This document shows positions 1 to 11,565 of a stretch of DNA of 64,000 nt, in pieces. The DNA is taken from contig SNVD02007061.1 in assembly GCA_013180625.2 (NCBI GenBank), forward strand, positions 186,001 through 250,000, in the 5' to 3' direction. How positions within the stretch are numbered: position 1 is the stretch's first letter; every line of letters starts with the position of its first letter. The DNA comes from Boswellia sacra. Taxonomy: Eukaryota; Streptophyta; Magnoliopsida; Sapindales; Burseraceae. Both the position numbers and the translations under genes were made by a program. The notes beneath the pieces are model-generated. The model had not been told where the DNA came from and ran no database searches. It saw only the letters and a list, made by a program, of their open reading frames with translations.

Positions 1-2122
1 TGGAAATAACCCAAGGAGTGCTATGGTAGTACCTAATGTCCCGACAGATGTTGGTGGACGTCCTGACCTAGTCGTCTAGACTACTGGATTACCTTTCCAT
101 CAGGTCATTCAACCAAACCTTCCCCATCCTATTGTTCAAGGAAAGGATGGTCGCCCAAAGATTCCCTCTCCTTCGCATATCATATCTGGACAGCAATTAG
201 CAGCAGTAGACCTTCGATACTCTCTAAACAAGAAGCGCTATAAAAGCGTTGAGCAGGGACCAAGGGGCAGTAATGTTGATCAGCCAGCCTATTCTTATCA
301 TGGTCCTTACGCTCCAGGAGGTAATTATCAGTCAAAAAGAAATCGCCCTAGCTCACCACCTAGAGTGAAGAATCATCACCCAGATGTTGTCCCAATGGAT
401 GTCTCAGAGGAGGAAACATCAGATAATCATTATGCGGAGTTCAAGCGAGAAATGGATGAAAAAATTTATAAACTGGAGAAGTTGATTAAGCGTTCAGGAG
501 GAGAAAAGGATGGTCGTCCACAATGAGAGTCACCCTTTGCTGAAGATATCCTAAGGGAAAGATACCCGTACGGATTTCGAATGCCGCAACTTGAGCTTTA
601 CCAAGGGACGACGGACCCCCGAGAGCATTTAGACTCTTTTATTTCTCATATGGAGATACAAGGGGTCTCAGGGAGAATCATGTGTAGAACTTTTTCTCTT
701 ACCTTTGGAGGATCAGCTAAGCAATGGTATAGGAGGTTACCAGTTGCATCCATCCCCAGCTTTGATGAGCTTGCTCGTAGTTTTCTCACGCACTTTGGCA
801 ATATGAAGACAAGAAGTCGACCAGCACAGAGCCTTCTGTCAATCAAGCAGGGTGGTAATGAATCCCTCCGTGCATTTGTGGACAGATATCAGCGGGAGGT
901 TGCCCGAGTGGATCTATTTAATGATGGTTACGCTATGCAAGGTTTGGTTCAAGGAATCAAAGGGGAGCTCCCTCTAGCATGGCAATTTTCTGTTAACCTC
1001 CCTCGCACGTACCAAGAAGCATTGGCAAGGATCTTTAGCCATGCCGATGCAGAGGAAATTTATCAAGCCAATTACCCTGGGCAGACTCTGGTGATACCTA
1101 ATTCCTCACATGCAGATAGACGACCATATGATAATCATAGAAGAGAACCTCATGATAGAAATCGAAGGTCAATTCCTAATCGACGCTCTGCGTGAGATAC
1201 ATTCAGAAATGATCACTTCTTGTTACAGGGGTCATCCACCCAACCCCGCCAAGAGCATCATGATCGACCTCAGGATGAACACCGTACTTTCACGTTACTT
1301 AACATGCCACAGCAGGATATCTTGAAGGAAATCAAAGATAAAGGTCTACTGAAAGAACCTGGCCTCTTACGGTCGAATTCAAAAGCAAGAGATAAGAGAA
1401 AGTTTTGTCATTTCCACCAGGCTCATGGTCATAACACTGCAGATTGCTTGGAACTGAGGAGACAGATCGAGGGTCTTATCAAGGATGGCCAGCTACAAGA
1501 ATACATTTATCAGCCCCCAGAACCATCCAACAAGAATGACAAAGGGAAGGAACCGTTAGAAGAAGTAGCCACAATTTTTGGGGGAGTAGTGGCTGGTCCA
1601 AGTTCCCAAGCCCAGAGGCACCTAGCCAGGCAAGCAAGATATGACCTCCCTCGCTACGAAGTCAACTTGACAGCCTCCTCCACCAATGTTGGGAATCACG
1701 ATATTATCTCTTTTTCATCTCAAGATGCGCAGGGTATCCATCATCCTCATTGTGATGCCTTGGTCCTCACAGTAATAGTGGCCAATAAAAGGCTACAAAG
1801 AGTATTGATTGACAACGGGAGCTCGGCTGACATAATGTCATTGGATGCATTTGATCGATTGGGTCTTAACCGTAAAGATATGAAGGGCATCCAAACTTCC
1901 CTGATAGGATTCGCTGGAGAAAAAGTTATTCCCGAAGGAGTAATTTCGTTACCAGTGACCTTGGGAGAAGGTTCCTTACAGACAACCAAGATGGTGAACT
2001 TTCTCGTAGTAGATCATCCGGGTGTTTATAACGCCATTCTTGAACGGCCATCACTTTACGACTTCAAGGCCGTGATGGGTGTCTATAATCATGTCCTGAA
2101 ATTTCCAACACCGCAGGGATAG
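1..2122 (+). pseudogene. Tat gag and protease, decayed
   Basis: One frame runs from the window start to the stop at 2120, broken by TAG at 77 and TGA at 524 and 1193. Residues encoded at about 590-1080 match the plant Retrotrans_gag domain (core WYRRLP and SLLSIKQGGNESLRAF). A histidine-containing knuckle, CHFHQAHGHNTADC, lies near 1410. The aspartic protease follows near 1800 with DNGSSADIM, where most relatives have DTGSS or DGGSS. Gag would coat RNA in cytoplasmic particles and the protease would cut the polyprotein. Two of the three stops read as CGA to TGA and the first as CAG to TAG, consistent with deamination. The N-terminus lies before the window. Pol follows in another frame. Confidence 0.85.
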
Positions 2123-3795
2123 GAGAAGTTAGAGGTGAACAACAAACTTCTCGAGAATGCTACAACATGGCTTTCAAAGAGAAGGCACATAAGCTATGGA
2201 TGATTCGGGGAGAATCTTCCGAGGGGATGGAAAGTTTGGATCCATGAGACCAAGAAAAAGGGGAGGCTGTAGCTCCAATAGAAGGGATGGATGACGTCCC
2301 TGTCTGTTTGAATAATTCAGAAAAGACAGTGAAGGTGGGTAAGAATCTTCCTTTACCAATCAAAGATAGGTTGATTGGTTTTCTTCGGGAATACAGCGAC
2401 GTTTTTGCATGGTCTCACGAAGACATGCCTGGCATAGACCCAAGTATAGCTGTCCACCGCCTTAATGTCAACCCTCAAGCTCAACCCATCCGACAAAAGA
2501 GGAGGCACCAAGCCCCAGAGCGTTCAGAGGCGATTGCCTTAGAAGTGGGAAAGCTCTTGACAAGTGGAATCATTCGAGAGGTAAACTACCCCGAATGGCT
2601 CTCTAATGCTGTATTGGTGAAAAAAGCCAATGGGAAATGGCGTGTCTGCATCGACTTCAAAGATTTGAACAAGCATTGTCCAAAAGACAGTTTTCCACTG
2701 CCCAGGATAGATCAACTAGTTGATGCCACAACTGGCCACCAATTGCTGAGCTTCATGGATGCTTATTCTGGTTATAACCAGATTCCAATGTATTCGAAGG
2801 ATGAAAAAAATACAGCCTTCATTACTGATAGAGGGTTGTACTGTTATCGGATGATGCCTTTCGGACTGAAAAATGCTAGAGCAACCTATCAACGGTTGGT
2901 AAACTCCATGTTTGCTCCTCTCCTAGGAAAGACAATGGAAGTTTATGTGGATGATATGCTCACTAAGAGTATGGACGCCAGATCCCATGTAGACGACCTC
3001 CGAACAACTTTTGACATCCTCCGGAAACACAATATGAAGTTAAATCCCACCAAATGTGCTTTTGGGGTATCCTCTGGGAAGTTCTTAGGATTTATTGTCA
3101 CCCAAAGGGGGATAGAGGCCAATCCTGAGAAAATTCAAGCACTTATGCGGCTTGAGTCTCCTAAAACACCAAAGGATATACAAGTTCTCACTGGGCGAGT
3201 GGCCGCCTTAAATCGCTTTATTTCTAGGGCGACCGACAAATGTCACCCTTTCTTTAAAGCGTTAAGGAAGTGCAAACAGTTTGAATGGACAAATGAGTGT
3301 GAGAATGCTTTCCTACAGCTAAAGAAGTACTTAGGTTGTCCTCCTCTCCTCTCCAAACCAATTATGGGGGAACCGCTCTTTCTGTATCTAGCAGTCTCCA
3401 CATGTGCAGTGAGTGCAGCTCTTGTCCGTGAAGATCAGGGAATCCAGAGGCCAGTCTATTATGTGAGTAAGGCCTTGACAGATGTCGAGGGTAGATACCC
3501 TCCTATGGAGAAGCTGGCTCTCGCCTTAGTTGTTGCTGCACGAAAACTTTGCCCATATTTTCAAGCACATACTATTATGGTTCCAACTGATCACCCTTTA
3601 TGACAAATCCTCTATCGTCCAGAGCTTTCTGGAAGACTTATCAAGTGGTCCATTGAGTTGGGAGAGTTTGACATACACTATGTTGCAAGACCATCTATCA
3701 AAGGACAAGCAGTCGCTGACTTCATTGCCGAATTTTCAAGTAGTAGAGATAAGGAGGATGAAGAGACCAGTACAGGGTCAAGTGATCGACCAATG
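2123..3795 (+). pseudogene. Tat reverse transcriptase and first RNase H, decayed
   Basis: After a frameshift near 2115 the pol frame opens and carries a TGA at 2245. The RT domain spans about 2540-3130, with the fingers motif WRVCIDFKDLNKHCPKDSFP, the palm motif SFMDAYSGYNQI, MPFGLKNA, and the catalytic YVDDM box at 2944. A Ty3-type RNase H follows from about 3360, with PVYYVSKAL and a TDHPL end that runs into TGA at 3601 (probably CGA mutated). The connecting segment to 3795 stays in the same frame and reads through to the second RNase H. The product would copy element RNA into DNA. The stops rule out a functional polyprotein. Confidence 0.88.
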
Positions 3796-4215
3796 TCCAT
3801 GGGAATTGATCCGCAGAAGGCACAGGTCTTGTTCGTAGATGGGTCATCTAACAAGATTGGTAGTGGAGCTGGCTTGATTCTGTCAACCCCGGATGGAGTA
3901 GAGGTAGTTGTGGCTCTAAGTTTTAATTTTAAAGCCACCAATAATGCCGCAGAGTATGAAGCTCTCCTTGGAGGACTTAAGTTGGCAGTTGCCCTGGGGG
4001 TAGAAGAGATCGTCATCCATAGCGATTCCCAACTTGTGGTTAACCAAATCCATGGAGACTATGAGGCAAAAGGCTCTACCATGATGGCTTACTTGGGTAG
4101 AGTTAACTCCTTCCTGCGCGGTTTTAAAGGTTTTGACATCATAAGAGTCTCGAGGATGGAGAATTCAAAGGCTGATAGTTTAGCTAGAATTGCTTCAGGA
4201 ATAGACCCCCTTCTA
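3796..4215 (+). pseudogene. Second, archaeal-type RNase H (aRH) of the Tat element
   Basis: This domain comes after the usual RNase H and before integrase, the position reported for the extra RNase H of Tat elements. The four acidic catalytic residues can be picked out: FVDGSS, the glutamate in NNAAEYEALLGG, the aspartate in IHSDSQLVV, and the aspartate in NSKADSLARI. This stretch itself has no stop. In the family the extra domain is thought to have been acquired from a host or archaeal-type RNase HI and to supplement the degenerated retroviral-type domain, which is an inference from the literature and not from this copy. Its presence is the main support for the lineage assignment. Confidence 0.85.
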
Positions 4216-5537
4216 CCGACCGCCTCTCACATGGTCATTCTAGAATCTCCAAGTATATCAAAATATGAACTTCCGCCGGAAAAAACAATGACCATAAACG
4301 GTAACCCATGTTGGATGGACCCTATCATAAAGTTCTTAGAGACAGGGGAACTTCCAGCTAACCAAAATGAGGCTATCAAGGTAAGGGGGAGAGCATCAAG
4401 GTACACTATGGTTAATGGTGTTCTCTACAAAAGAGGGTTCAGCCTCCCTCTTTTAAAATGTCTCCGCCCAGAAGAAGCTGATTATGTTCTCAGAGAAATC
4501 AACGAAGGGATATGTGGTAACCATTCTGGTGGACGATCTCTAGCTTATAAGTGTATCAGGCAAGGATACTTTTGGCCAACCATGAAAAATGATGCTAAAG
4601 TATTTTCAACTAGGTGCGACAAGTGCCAAAAATTTGCCAACTTTCCAAGGAAAGCTCCTGAGAACATGACTCCAATGATAGCCCCATGGCCGTTCGCCCA
4701 ATGGGGACTAGACCTTATTGGACCTCTTCCAATGGGTAAAGGACAAGTTAAATATGCTGTTGTGGCAATTGATTACTTCACAAAATGGGCAGAAGCTGAA
4801 CCCCTCGCATCGATTACTGAAAAGAAGACCACAGACTTTGTAAAGAAGTCAATTGTCTATAGGTTTGGTATCCCTCACACCATCATTACAGACAATGGCA
4901 AGCAATTCGATAACTCAAACTTCAAGAACTTCTGTAAAGAGTTGAACATCTCTTTGTGCTTTTCCTCTCCAGCTCATCCTCAAGCAAACGATCAGGTGGA
5001 GGCTGTTAACAAAACTATTAAACACCTCCTCTAGACCAAATTAGATGCTAGAAAAGGTACATGGCCAGAGGAACTTCCACAAGTACTGTGGGCATACCGA
5101 ACCACTCCCCACACAGCAACCGGGGCAACCCCATACTCCTTAGCATTTGGCTCAGAAGCAGTCGTTCCTGTTGAGATTGGTCTTCCATCACCTCGTATGA
5201 TAAAGAGCTTAATCATAGAGCTCTTCAACTCAACTTGGATCTTCTTGAGGGGGAAAGAGATCTCACCAGTGTCAAAGTGACTGCTTACCAAGAGAGGGTT
5301 GCTCGAAATTTTAACTCTAAGGTTAAGCGCCGATCTTTCCAAGAGGGAGATCTAGTTTTGAGACAAGCACTACAAAATACTCGAGATCCCACTGATGGAG
5401 CATTGGGGCCCAACTGGGAGGGTCCTTATCAAATCAAAGCAGTCATCCGACCAGGCACCTACAGACTTGTCACCATGGATGGGAGGTTGCTTCGTCATCC
5501 ATGGAATGTTGAACACTTGAAGAAGTATTATCCATAG
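4216..5537 (+). pseudogene. Tat integrase with C-terminal GPY-like module, decayed
   Basis: An HHCC-type zinc finger is recognisable near 4510-4650 (HSGGRSLAYK, CDKCQKF), with the second histidine apparently replaced by tyrosine. The DDE core follows: D in WGLDLIGPLP, D in IITDNGKQF, E in QVEAVNKTIK. TAG at 5032 interrupts the frame just after the core, and the frame shifts near 5205. The tail ends with LGPNWEGPYQIK and the stop at 5535. The enzyme would insert element DNA into the genome. The tyrosine change, nonsense codon and frameshift make it inactive. It ends about 370 bp before the antisense ORF's stop codon. Confidence 0.87.
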
Positions 5538-5910
5538 TCTCTTTATATATGTAATAACTCCTTCGAGGGACTTATGCATATGTAATGACTCCCTTAGGGA
5601 GACCGATAAAGAGATTATCAATAAAGTGTTCAGTTTATTTCAAGCCATATATCTTTAAAGCTCATATATGATCAAGCTGTAAGAAGATGAAAAGAGTAAA
5701 AGAATTCAACACTGGAAAAAATTCTTAGAGTTCTTATTATTTCAAAATTGGCTGAGGAATGCCACACATATAGTCCAAGTAAGGACAAATCCTCACCTAT
5801 GACATTGAACTGAAAGAAAAGATAATAAAAGATAAAGTCAAGGCTTAGAAAACAGCCTTAATATGATTATTCCCTACGAATAAGCATCTACCGAAGAACT
5901 CCAACTATCT
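5538..5910. other. Spacer between converging pol and antisense ORF
   Basis: No coding similarity is seen. The stretch contains a short repeated phrase with ATATGTAATGACTCC-like words near 5550-5600, and AT-rich sequence. The plus-strand pol and the minus-strand antisense ORF converge here, so both transcripts would be expected to end in or read across it. Confidence 0.4.
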
Positions 5911-7876
5911 CTAAGAAGTGGCTTCATCGTCTCCTTCTTCTGCTGAAGACGATGAGGTAGAGTCGTCTTGCTTGGCCTCCCAGGCTGCCGTATCCAATGT
6001 CGACTCATAATCTTCATCTTTAAGAATGAAACGGTGGAATTGCGCAGGATCAGAGTTCGCTGTCGGGATAAACTCTGCCACCAAGTTTAACTCTTCAACT
6101 ATGGGAAACTGATCAATCTCTGGGTAGCGATCATGGAACCATTTACGCACCCCATTGACCCCATCAATATAAGAACGTTCTATAGCTTGCTGATAAATAC
6201 GACCCATACGAAAGCGAGCAACTGCTTTGTCAATCCTATTTTGCTCAGTAGCAGTCCTCTCCCGAAGCTCTTGACCAAGATCATTTACCCTTTTATGTTG
6301 GATAGCTGCCTCCTTCTTGGCTTCGAACAAGTCTGCTTTCATTCTGCCCATCTGCTCTTTCATCTCTGCCATCTTTCTCTCTGTTTCAGTCAAATTGTCA
6401 AGGCAGACTTGATGTTTCCCCTTCCAGTCGGCAACCTCAGAAGTGAGATGATTAACCTCCTTGAGGAGGTTGGTGTTAGTAGACTCTCCTTGAGCTAAGG
6501 GTCCTGTCACCTACAAAAAGAAAGACAAAGAGAGGAAAGCAGATGAGGCATGTCTTTCAAAAGTATAAAAAAAAAAAAGGGTCTTAGTAAAACTCAACCT
6601 GAAGTATGATGCCAATACCGACGGCGATCGCATCGAAATATGTAAGTTTTACACTCTCGGGGAAGACATTAGTAGGCATGAAACGTGCAGCACTTTGAGA
6701 CAATTCGTGAAGGTAGTCTCCACATGTCGAGCCACTTTGAAAGCCCATACTATCAAAAGTAAAACGCCTAGGTAGCTGAAAGGTTGGGGGTAACTTACTT
6801 CCAGTAGGCTTCGAGACTGCTACTTCGTCCACAGGCTGAGCAGAGGTCGACTTATTAGGAACAGACTGTTAGCCCTAAGGCTACATGATAATTTTGATGA
6901 TAACAATACACATTGATTCATTGTAATTTACTAACATGTTTATTTATGTGCAAGAGTAATATCATTGAAATAATTGTAAAATCAAGAAGAGGCTTATTAA
7001 AATGAAGTGTTGAAGCTAAGGAGAAGACTACATGTTAAAGGCACCAAAGTTTAAGAACAAGGATTGACTCAAGGAATGTGACACATGAGCAATGTTTAAT
7101 CAATTGGTCATATATTTCTCTAAAGATGTCCAAATGATGTGATTCTTGAGCCTTTGGAAAGCTTACTCAATTTATAACATTTCATATGTTTTAATGAAAT
7201 TCAAATTTCAAGTGCAAGGTTGTCCAAATCATCATGCAAGTTGAAAGGCAAATGGAAGCAGCTGACATGAGCACCGAATACTCCTTTGGACATATCTTGA
7301 GCTAGAAAAATCAAAATGACTTGATTCTTACAGCATTGGAAAGATCACTTAATGAAGAACATTTCATATGTTTTGAAGAAATTCAAATTTCAAATGGAAG
7401 GCTGACATAATTGACATGCAATTCGGTGGACTGACACAAGGAAGAAAAATCAACTCACATGAGCACCGAATGGTGTTTTGGCTATATCTTAAGATAGAAA
7501 TATCCAAATTCTTTGATTCTTAATGTTTTGGAAATCTTATTCAAATATTCAGATCTTTTATTTTTGGAAGAAATTCAAATTTCAAACGAAAGGCTAACAT
7601 AATTATCATTCAATTCGGTGGACTGACACAAGGAAGAAAAATCAAGTCACATGAGCACCGAATGGTGTTTTGGCCATATCTTGAGCTAGATATATTCAAA
7701 TGACTTGGTTCTTAATGAGTTGGAAAGCTTATTCAATTTTCTAGATCTTTTATGTTTCACAGATTTTCAAATTGTAAACGAAACATTGACAAAAATGGCA
7801 GACAAAATTACGGTTTTTATAGTGGGTAGAAAATTCGGAGTTGGTGTCTTCACTTGATTAAGTTCATCTCATTTGC

Positions 7877-7885
7877 CTATAAAAG
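7877..7885 (+). promoter_or_regulatory. TATA-like box of the solo LTR
   Basis: CTATAAAAG lies about 1 kb into the LTR and is followed by C- and T-rich sequence, as expected for the U3/R boundary. The inverted family member has the same box at about 18528-18538 on the minus strand, so it is conserved within the family. Confidence 0.55.
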
Positions 7886-8104
7886 GAGCCCTTCTCCCAT
7901 GCATTCAGCAAGAAAAGAGAAAAGAAGAAGAGAATAATCTATCAAGCCACAAATAAGAGAAATATCAAGTTTAGAGAGCTTTTATACTCTTTATCTACTC
8001 TTTGAAGAGAGTTGTACTTTTGTTGTTAAAATTTTCTTTGTTCTTGTATTATGGTGAGAGTGAGATATTATTGTAAAGGATAATAGTTATCCTTGAGAGA
8101 ACTC

Positions 8105-8620
8105 TTGTTGTGTGTTATCAAGAGTTGAGGAAAGTTTCCTTGGTGAGGTTGTTCATCAAGAAGAACTCTTGGTGTGGTGTTATCACGGGTTAAAGGAAGT
8201 TGCCTTGGTGAGGTTGTTCATCAAGAAGAACTCTTGGTGTGGTGTTATCAAGGGTTGAAGAAAGTTGCCTTGGTGAGGTTGTTCATCAAGAAGAACTCTT
8301 GGTGTGGTGTTATCAAGGTTTGAAGAAAGTTGCCTTGGTGAGGTTGTTCATCAAGAAGAACTCTTGGTGTGGTGTTATCAAGAGTTGAAGGAAGTTGCCT
8401 TGGTGAGGTTTTTCATCAAGAAGAACTCTTGGTGTGGTGTTATCAAGAGTTGAAAAAAGTTGCCTTGGTGAGGTTGTTCATCAAGAAGAACTCTTGGTGT
8501 GGTGTTATCAAGGTTGAAGGAAGTTGCCTTGGTGAGGTTGTTCATCAAGAAGAACTCTTGGTGTGGTGTTATCAAGAGTTGGAAGAAAAAGTCTTGGTGA
8601 GGTTGTTCATCAAGCAAGTT
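8105..8620 (+). repeat. Tandem array, about 65-bp unit, about eight copies
   Basis: The unit reads approximately GTTGCCTTGGTGAGGTTGTT, CATCAAGAAGAACTCTTGGT, GTGGTGTTATCAAGAGTTGA and so on, repeated head to tail with a few substitutions and small indels. It lies in the R/U5 part of the LTR. The homologous array in the inverted LTR has about four copies, so copy number varies within the family. Long frames on both strands here come from the periodicity and are not genes. Confidence 0.9.
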
Positions 8621-10442
8621 GTAAAGATTCTACAACTTAGTGGAAAGCTTAGCTCGTGGAGCTAGGAGCCCGTGGACGTAGGCAAGGTTTGCCGAATCAC
8701 GTAAATTGAGTTTGTACTCTCTCTATCTCTATCTCTTTACATTAACTTGCACTTGTGATTGTTCTTTATTTCCATTCTCTTGATTGCATTCTATTTTCAT
8801 CCTCTTCACCTTTGTTCTTAAAGAAAGATTTAAATAATTTTGATCTTTCAAGAAAAGTTTTCTAAATCCGTTTTTATAAATAAAAACCCAATTCACCCCC
8901 CCTCTTGAGTTGCCATACCTGGGTCAACACAGACTTTCGTATGGGAATCTCCTTGTGACCACTGGCTTTCCTCTTCAAGAGTCCAAGAGTTGGAGGACTT
9001 CCACTCGGTTTCTTCTGGGAAGGACCAGGCTTGTCATGGGCGAAGGGCTTAAGAGGCATCTTGGCTTCAAGTTGGGCAAACTGCTTCTTGGTAGGATGTA
9101 AAGGAAATAGACCTGCGCAAAGATAAAATTGGTAAGACAGCAAGCACATGCTTGATGAAGTGAGGTAAGATCAGAAAGTAATGATCAAGCTTACCATCCG
9201 GAGGAATTGGAGGCGACAAGCCAAGACGGATCAATTGCTCCCGATCAGTGAGGCTATTCACGTTCTTTGAGTCAACGGGTAGCTTGAGTACCTCTTGTAA
9301 GTCGTTTCTTTCTTTTTGAGATAAAAGCGGGCGTTTGGTCCAAGGAGCTGCAATAAAAACAGAAAAGAATGTCAGTTGATCAAGAGTTTTCATAATAAAG
9401 ATAGATAGTGTATCATTATAATAGGGTACCACAAAAACCAAAACGCCTCCTGATCCTCAACTTCTCTCCCTTCGGACGAGCACCTTCTTGATACTTCCAA
9501 TTACCACCACACCAAAATTGTTTATACTTCCATTCTTTCACATGTGAGGGAATGCCAAAAAGGCGGTTGGGGTCATCCGTCTTCCCTCGCTGGGATATGT
9601 AATAGTAACCTGTTTTCTCTCCGTTCGGTGGGTAAATGGCAAAAATGTACTTAACATGGTTGGTGGTAGGATCACCAAGGCCTGCGCTTTTGAATAAACT
9701 TTGAAATGCTATCAGAAGTCTCCATCCATTGGCCGACATTTGGGTAGGGGCAATGCCCATAGCATCGAGCATCCGTCGAACATAATTATCAAATGGCACC
9801 CGGAGACCAGCTCTCAATAACTCTAGGCTTAAGCCAATGACACCTCGTGGTGGCCTACTCCACCGATCACCTTTCCTTGGAAAAAACAGGATAACTGAAT
9901 CCGGGATAAGGAAATGGGCTCTATATATTTTTAATCGGTCACCCTGGAGTTGGTTATCAATATGGTCAGCCTCCCACCACTTTTCAACTTCAGGATCACT
10001 ATCTGAGGCAGCAGAGGACGACCAGTCGCTCTCTCCCTCAGCATCAACCACCTTGTGGTTAACAAAATTATGCCCTAGCTCACGATCCTGACCGAAGAAA
10101 TTCTAATAAAATTCATTAACCTCTTTACGATTAGTCGCAGGATCCTTATTCCTTGTAGACTGGGTTTGATGACTCGATTCCCCCCGTAGCACTGTCACAG
10201 TAGTTTTAATTCTAGCCATCTGTACAGTTAAAGAGGAGTCGTTAGTCATCAAACCAAGTCTACTAAGGAAGGGAAGAGATGAAAGAAAAGAAATGCTAGG
10301 GGACTATATTGAAAGTTTTCCAAAATAGCCCTTGAAAAATACTTTTTGCCCATAAAAAGGAAAATGTCACGTTGGTCCTTGACCAAAAGTATATAGTTGA
10401 TTTTCCTTTAAAAAACAAAAAAAAAAAAGAGAGAGAAAAAAG

Positions 10443-10760
10443 GGTTTCAAAATTCGCGGAAACACCCCGCGATTAAAAAACAAAGTTTCAAAATTCGCAG
10501 AAACACCCCGCGATTAAAAAACAAAGTTTCAAAATTCGTGAAAACACCTCCGCGATTAAAAAACTAAGTTTCAAAATTCACAGGAAACACCCCCGCGATT
10601 AAAAAACAAAGTTTAAAAATTTTGCGGAAACACCCCCACGATTAAAAAACGAAGTTTCAAAATTTTGCGGAAACACCCCCGTGACTAAAACGAAGTTTCC
10701 AAAGTTTGCGAAAACACCCCTGCAACTAATATATGAAGTTTTAAATTTTTTAGAGAGGCC
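10443..10760. repeat. Tandem array, 41-46 bp unit, about seven copies, each with a CGCGG/CCGCG hairpin
   Basis: Units start GTTTCAAAATTCGCGG and continue AAACACCCCGCGATTAAAAA plus a short tail. The first units hold the inverted pair CGCGG...CCGCG around AAACACC; later units decay to TGCGG...CCACG and then lose it. The array lies between the antisense ORF promoter side and the 3' LTR. Tat elements are known to carry tandem arrays in noncoding parts, and some plant satellites have arisen from them. Confidence 0.85.
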
Positions 10761-11244
10761 CCTGCAAATCACGTAGCCTCTGCATGCCGCATGCAACACG
10801 CCCAGCACCTCGCGACCTCGTCCCTGCGCGCCCGTGCGCACCCAGCGCCTTGCATGCTTCTCCCTTGCACGCCCACCAGCTTGCCCGTGCGCAGCTCGCC
10901 CCTCATCACTAGCCCAGTAGCTAGCTTGTCTTCTCACCTCCCTCACGAAGCACTCATTCTTTCATACTCCCCAAGCTGAAGAGACACAAGTTCTGGCAAC
11001 CTCTCCGATTGCTTCTCATGTTTCTAGTCTCACTTATGTTCTTTCACACCTAACGTCACTCTAACTTGATTTGTTCACAACCATGGACAGCTCCATACAC
11101 TGCCATTCCTCGCCTGATTCCACGTGTTTTAATCGACTTCGGAATGGTTTTAGAGGCTTCCCATGGGCTTCCTATTTCACATATACTACACTGCATGCCA
11201 CCGTTTATATCTCTCACATGTTCTATATGGACAAAATTTTTTTT

Positions 11245-11565
11245 TAAGGAATATCTAGCTCACTACGTAACCCAGCACAAAGTCTAGCATGCATATAACC
11301 CAGCACAAAGTCTACGTAACCCAGCACAAAATGTTCTATATGTCTTCCTATAGTTTAATAGATATGCTTCATGCAATATTAACATGCTTGCATGATTAAA
11401 GTCGTCATATTAATATGTGCTTCATCCAATATAAACATGCTTGCACGATTAAAGTCATTATATAAATGAATACTTCATGCAATATTAAATATCGTGCCGC
11501 ATGCTTGCACGATTAATGTATTTCCATTATGTTGAAGTATGCAATATTAAATATCATGCCTTCCT
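11245..11565. repeat. Short direct repeats in the Tat 3' untranslated region
   Basis: Three copies of AACCCAGCACAAAGTCTA-like sequence lie at about 11268-11330. They are followed by three to four degenerate units of about 60-70 bp containing CTTCATGCAATATTAACATG and TTGCACGATTAA. No protein similarity is seen between the hairpin array and the LTR. Confidence 0.65.

Larger units (their letters stand above)
6867..8929 (+). mobile_element. Solo LTR, 2063 bp, flanked by 5-bp target duplication CAGAC
   Basis: The segment begins TGTTAGCCCT and ends GGGTCAACA. CAGAC lies immediately on both sides (6862-6866 and 8930-8934), the signature of LTR retrotransposon insertion. No gag or pol lies inside, so it is a solo LTR left by LTR-LTR recombination, or a very small non-autonomous element. 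It is orientated plus, judged from the TATA-like box near 7877. An inverted second family member lies at 17718-19546. The internal array at 8105-8620 makes it unusually long. The parent family cannot be assigned without internal sequence. Confidence 0.85.
5911..10219 (-). pseudogene. Antisense ORF (aORF) of the Tat element: Transposase_28-like protein, four exons, split by a solo LTR
   Basis: The reading frame starts with MARIKTTVTV at 10219. Exons inferred from frame and GT-AG sites are 10219-9430, 9347-9195, 9112-6599 (interrupted by the solo LTR) and 6510-5911, with introns of 82, 82 and 88 nt. The N-terminal half (RVPFDNYVRRMLDAMGIAPTQ and nearby) resembles the 'putative gypsy-type transposon' family (Pfam Transposase_28) known from plant gypsy extra ORFs. 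The last exon is a charged probable coiled coil with an acidic serine-rich tail. Removing the 6867-8929 LTR and one CAGAC copy gives 1989 nt, exactly 663 codons, with a single TAG at 10105-10103. Its function is unknown in the family. A host gene is unlikely given its place between pol and the 3' LTR. Confidence 0.78.

Noticed and set aside
8105..8620. CRISPR-like regularly spaced repeats
   Set aside because: The units are contiguous with no unique spacers, and the sequence is plant nuclear retrotransposon DNA.
8369..8665. Long frames on both strands across the 65-bp array (also 18132-18431)
   Set aside because: The frames repeat the same peptide because the unit length is near a multiple of three. 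They lie within LTRs and have no start context or similarity to known proteins.
5911..10219. The antisense ORF as a host gene
   Set aside because: It sits between pol and the 3' LTR of one element, converges on pol, and resembles a family known from plant gypsy elements.
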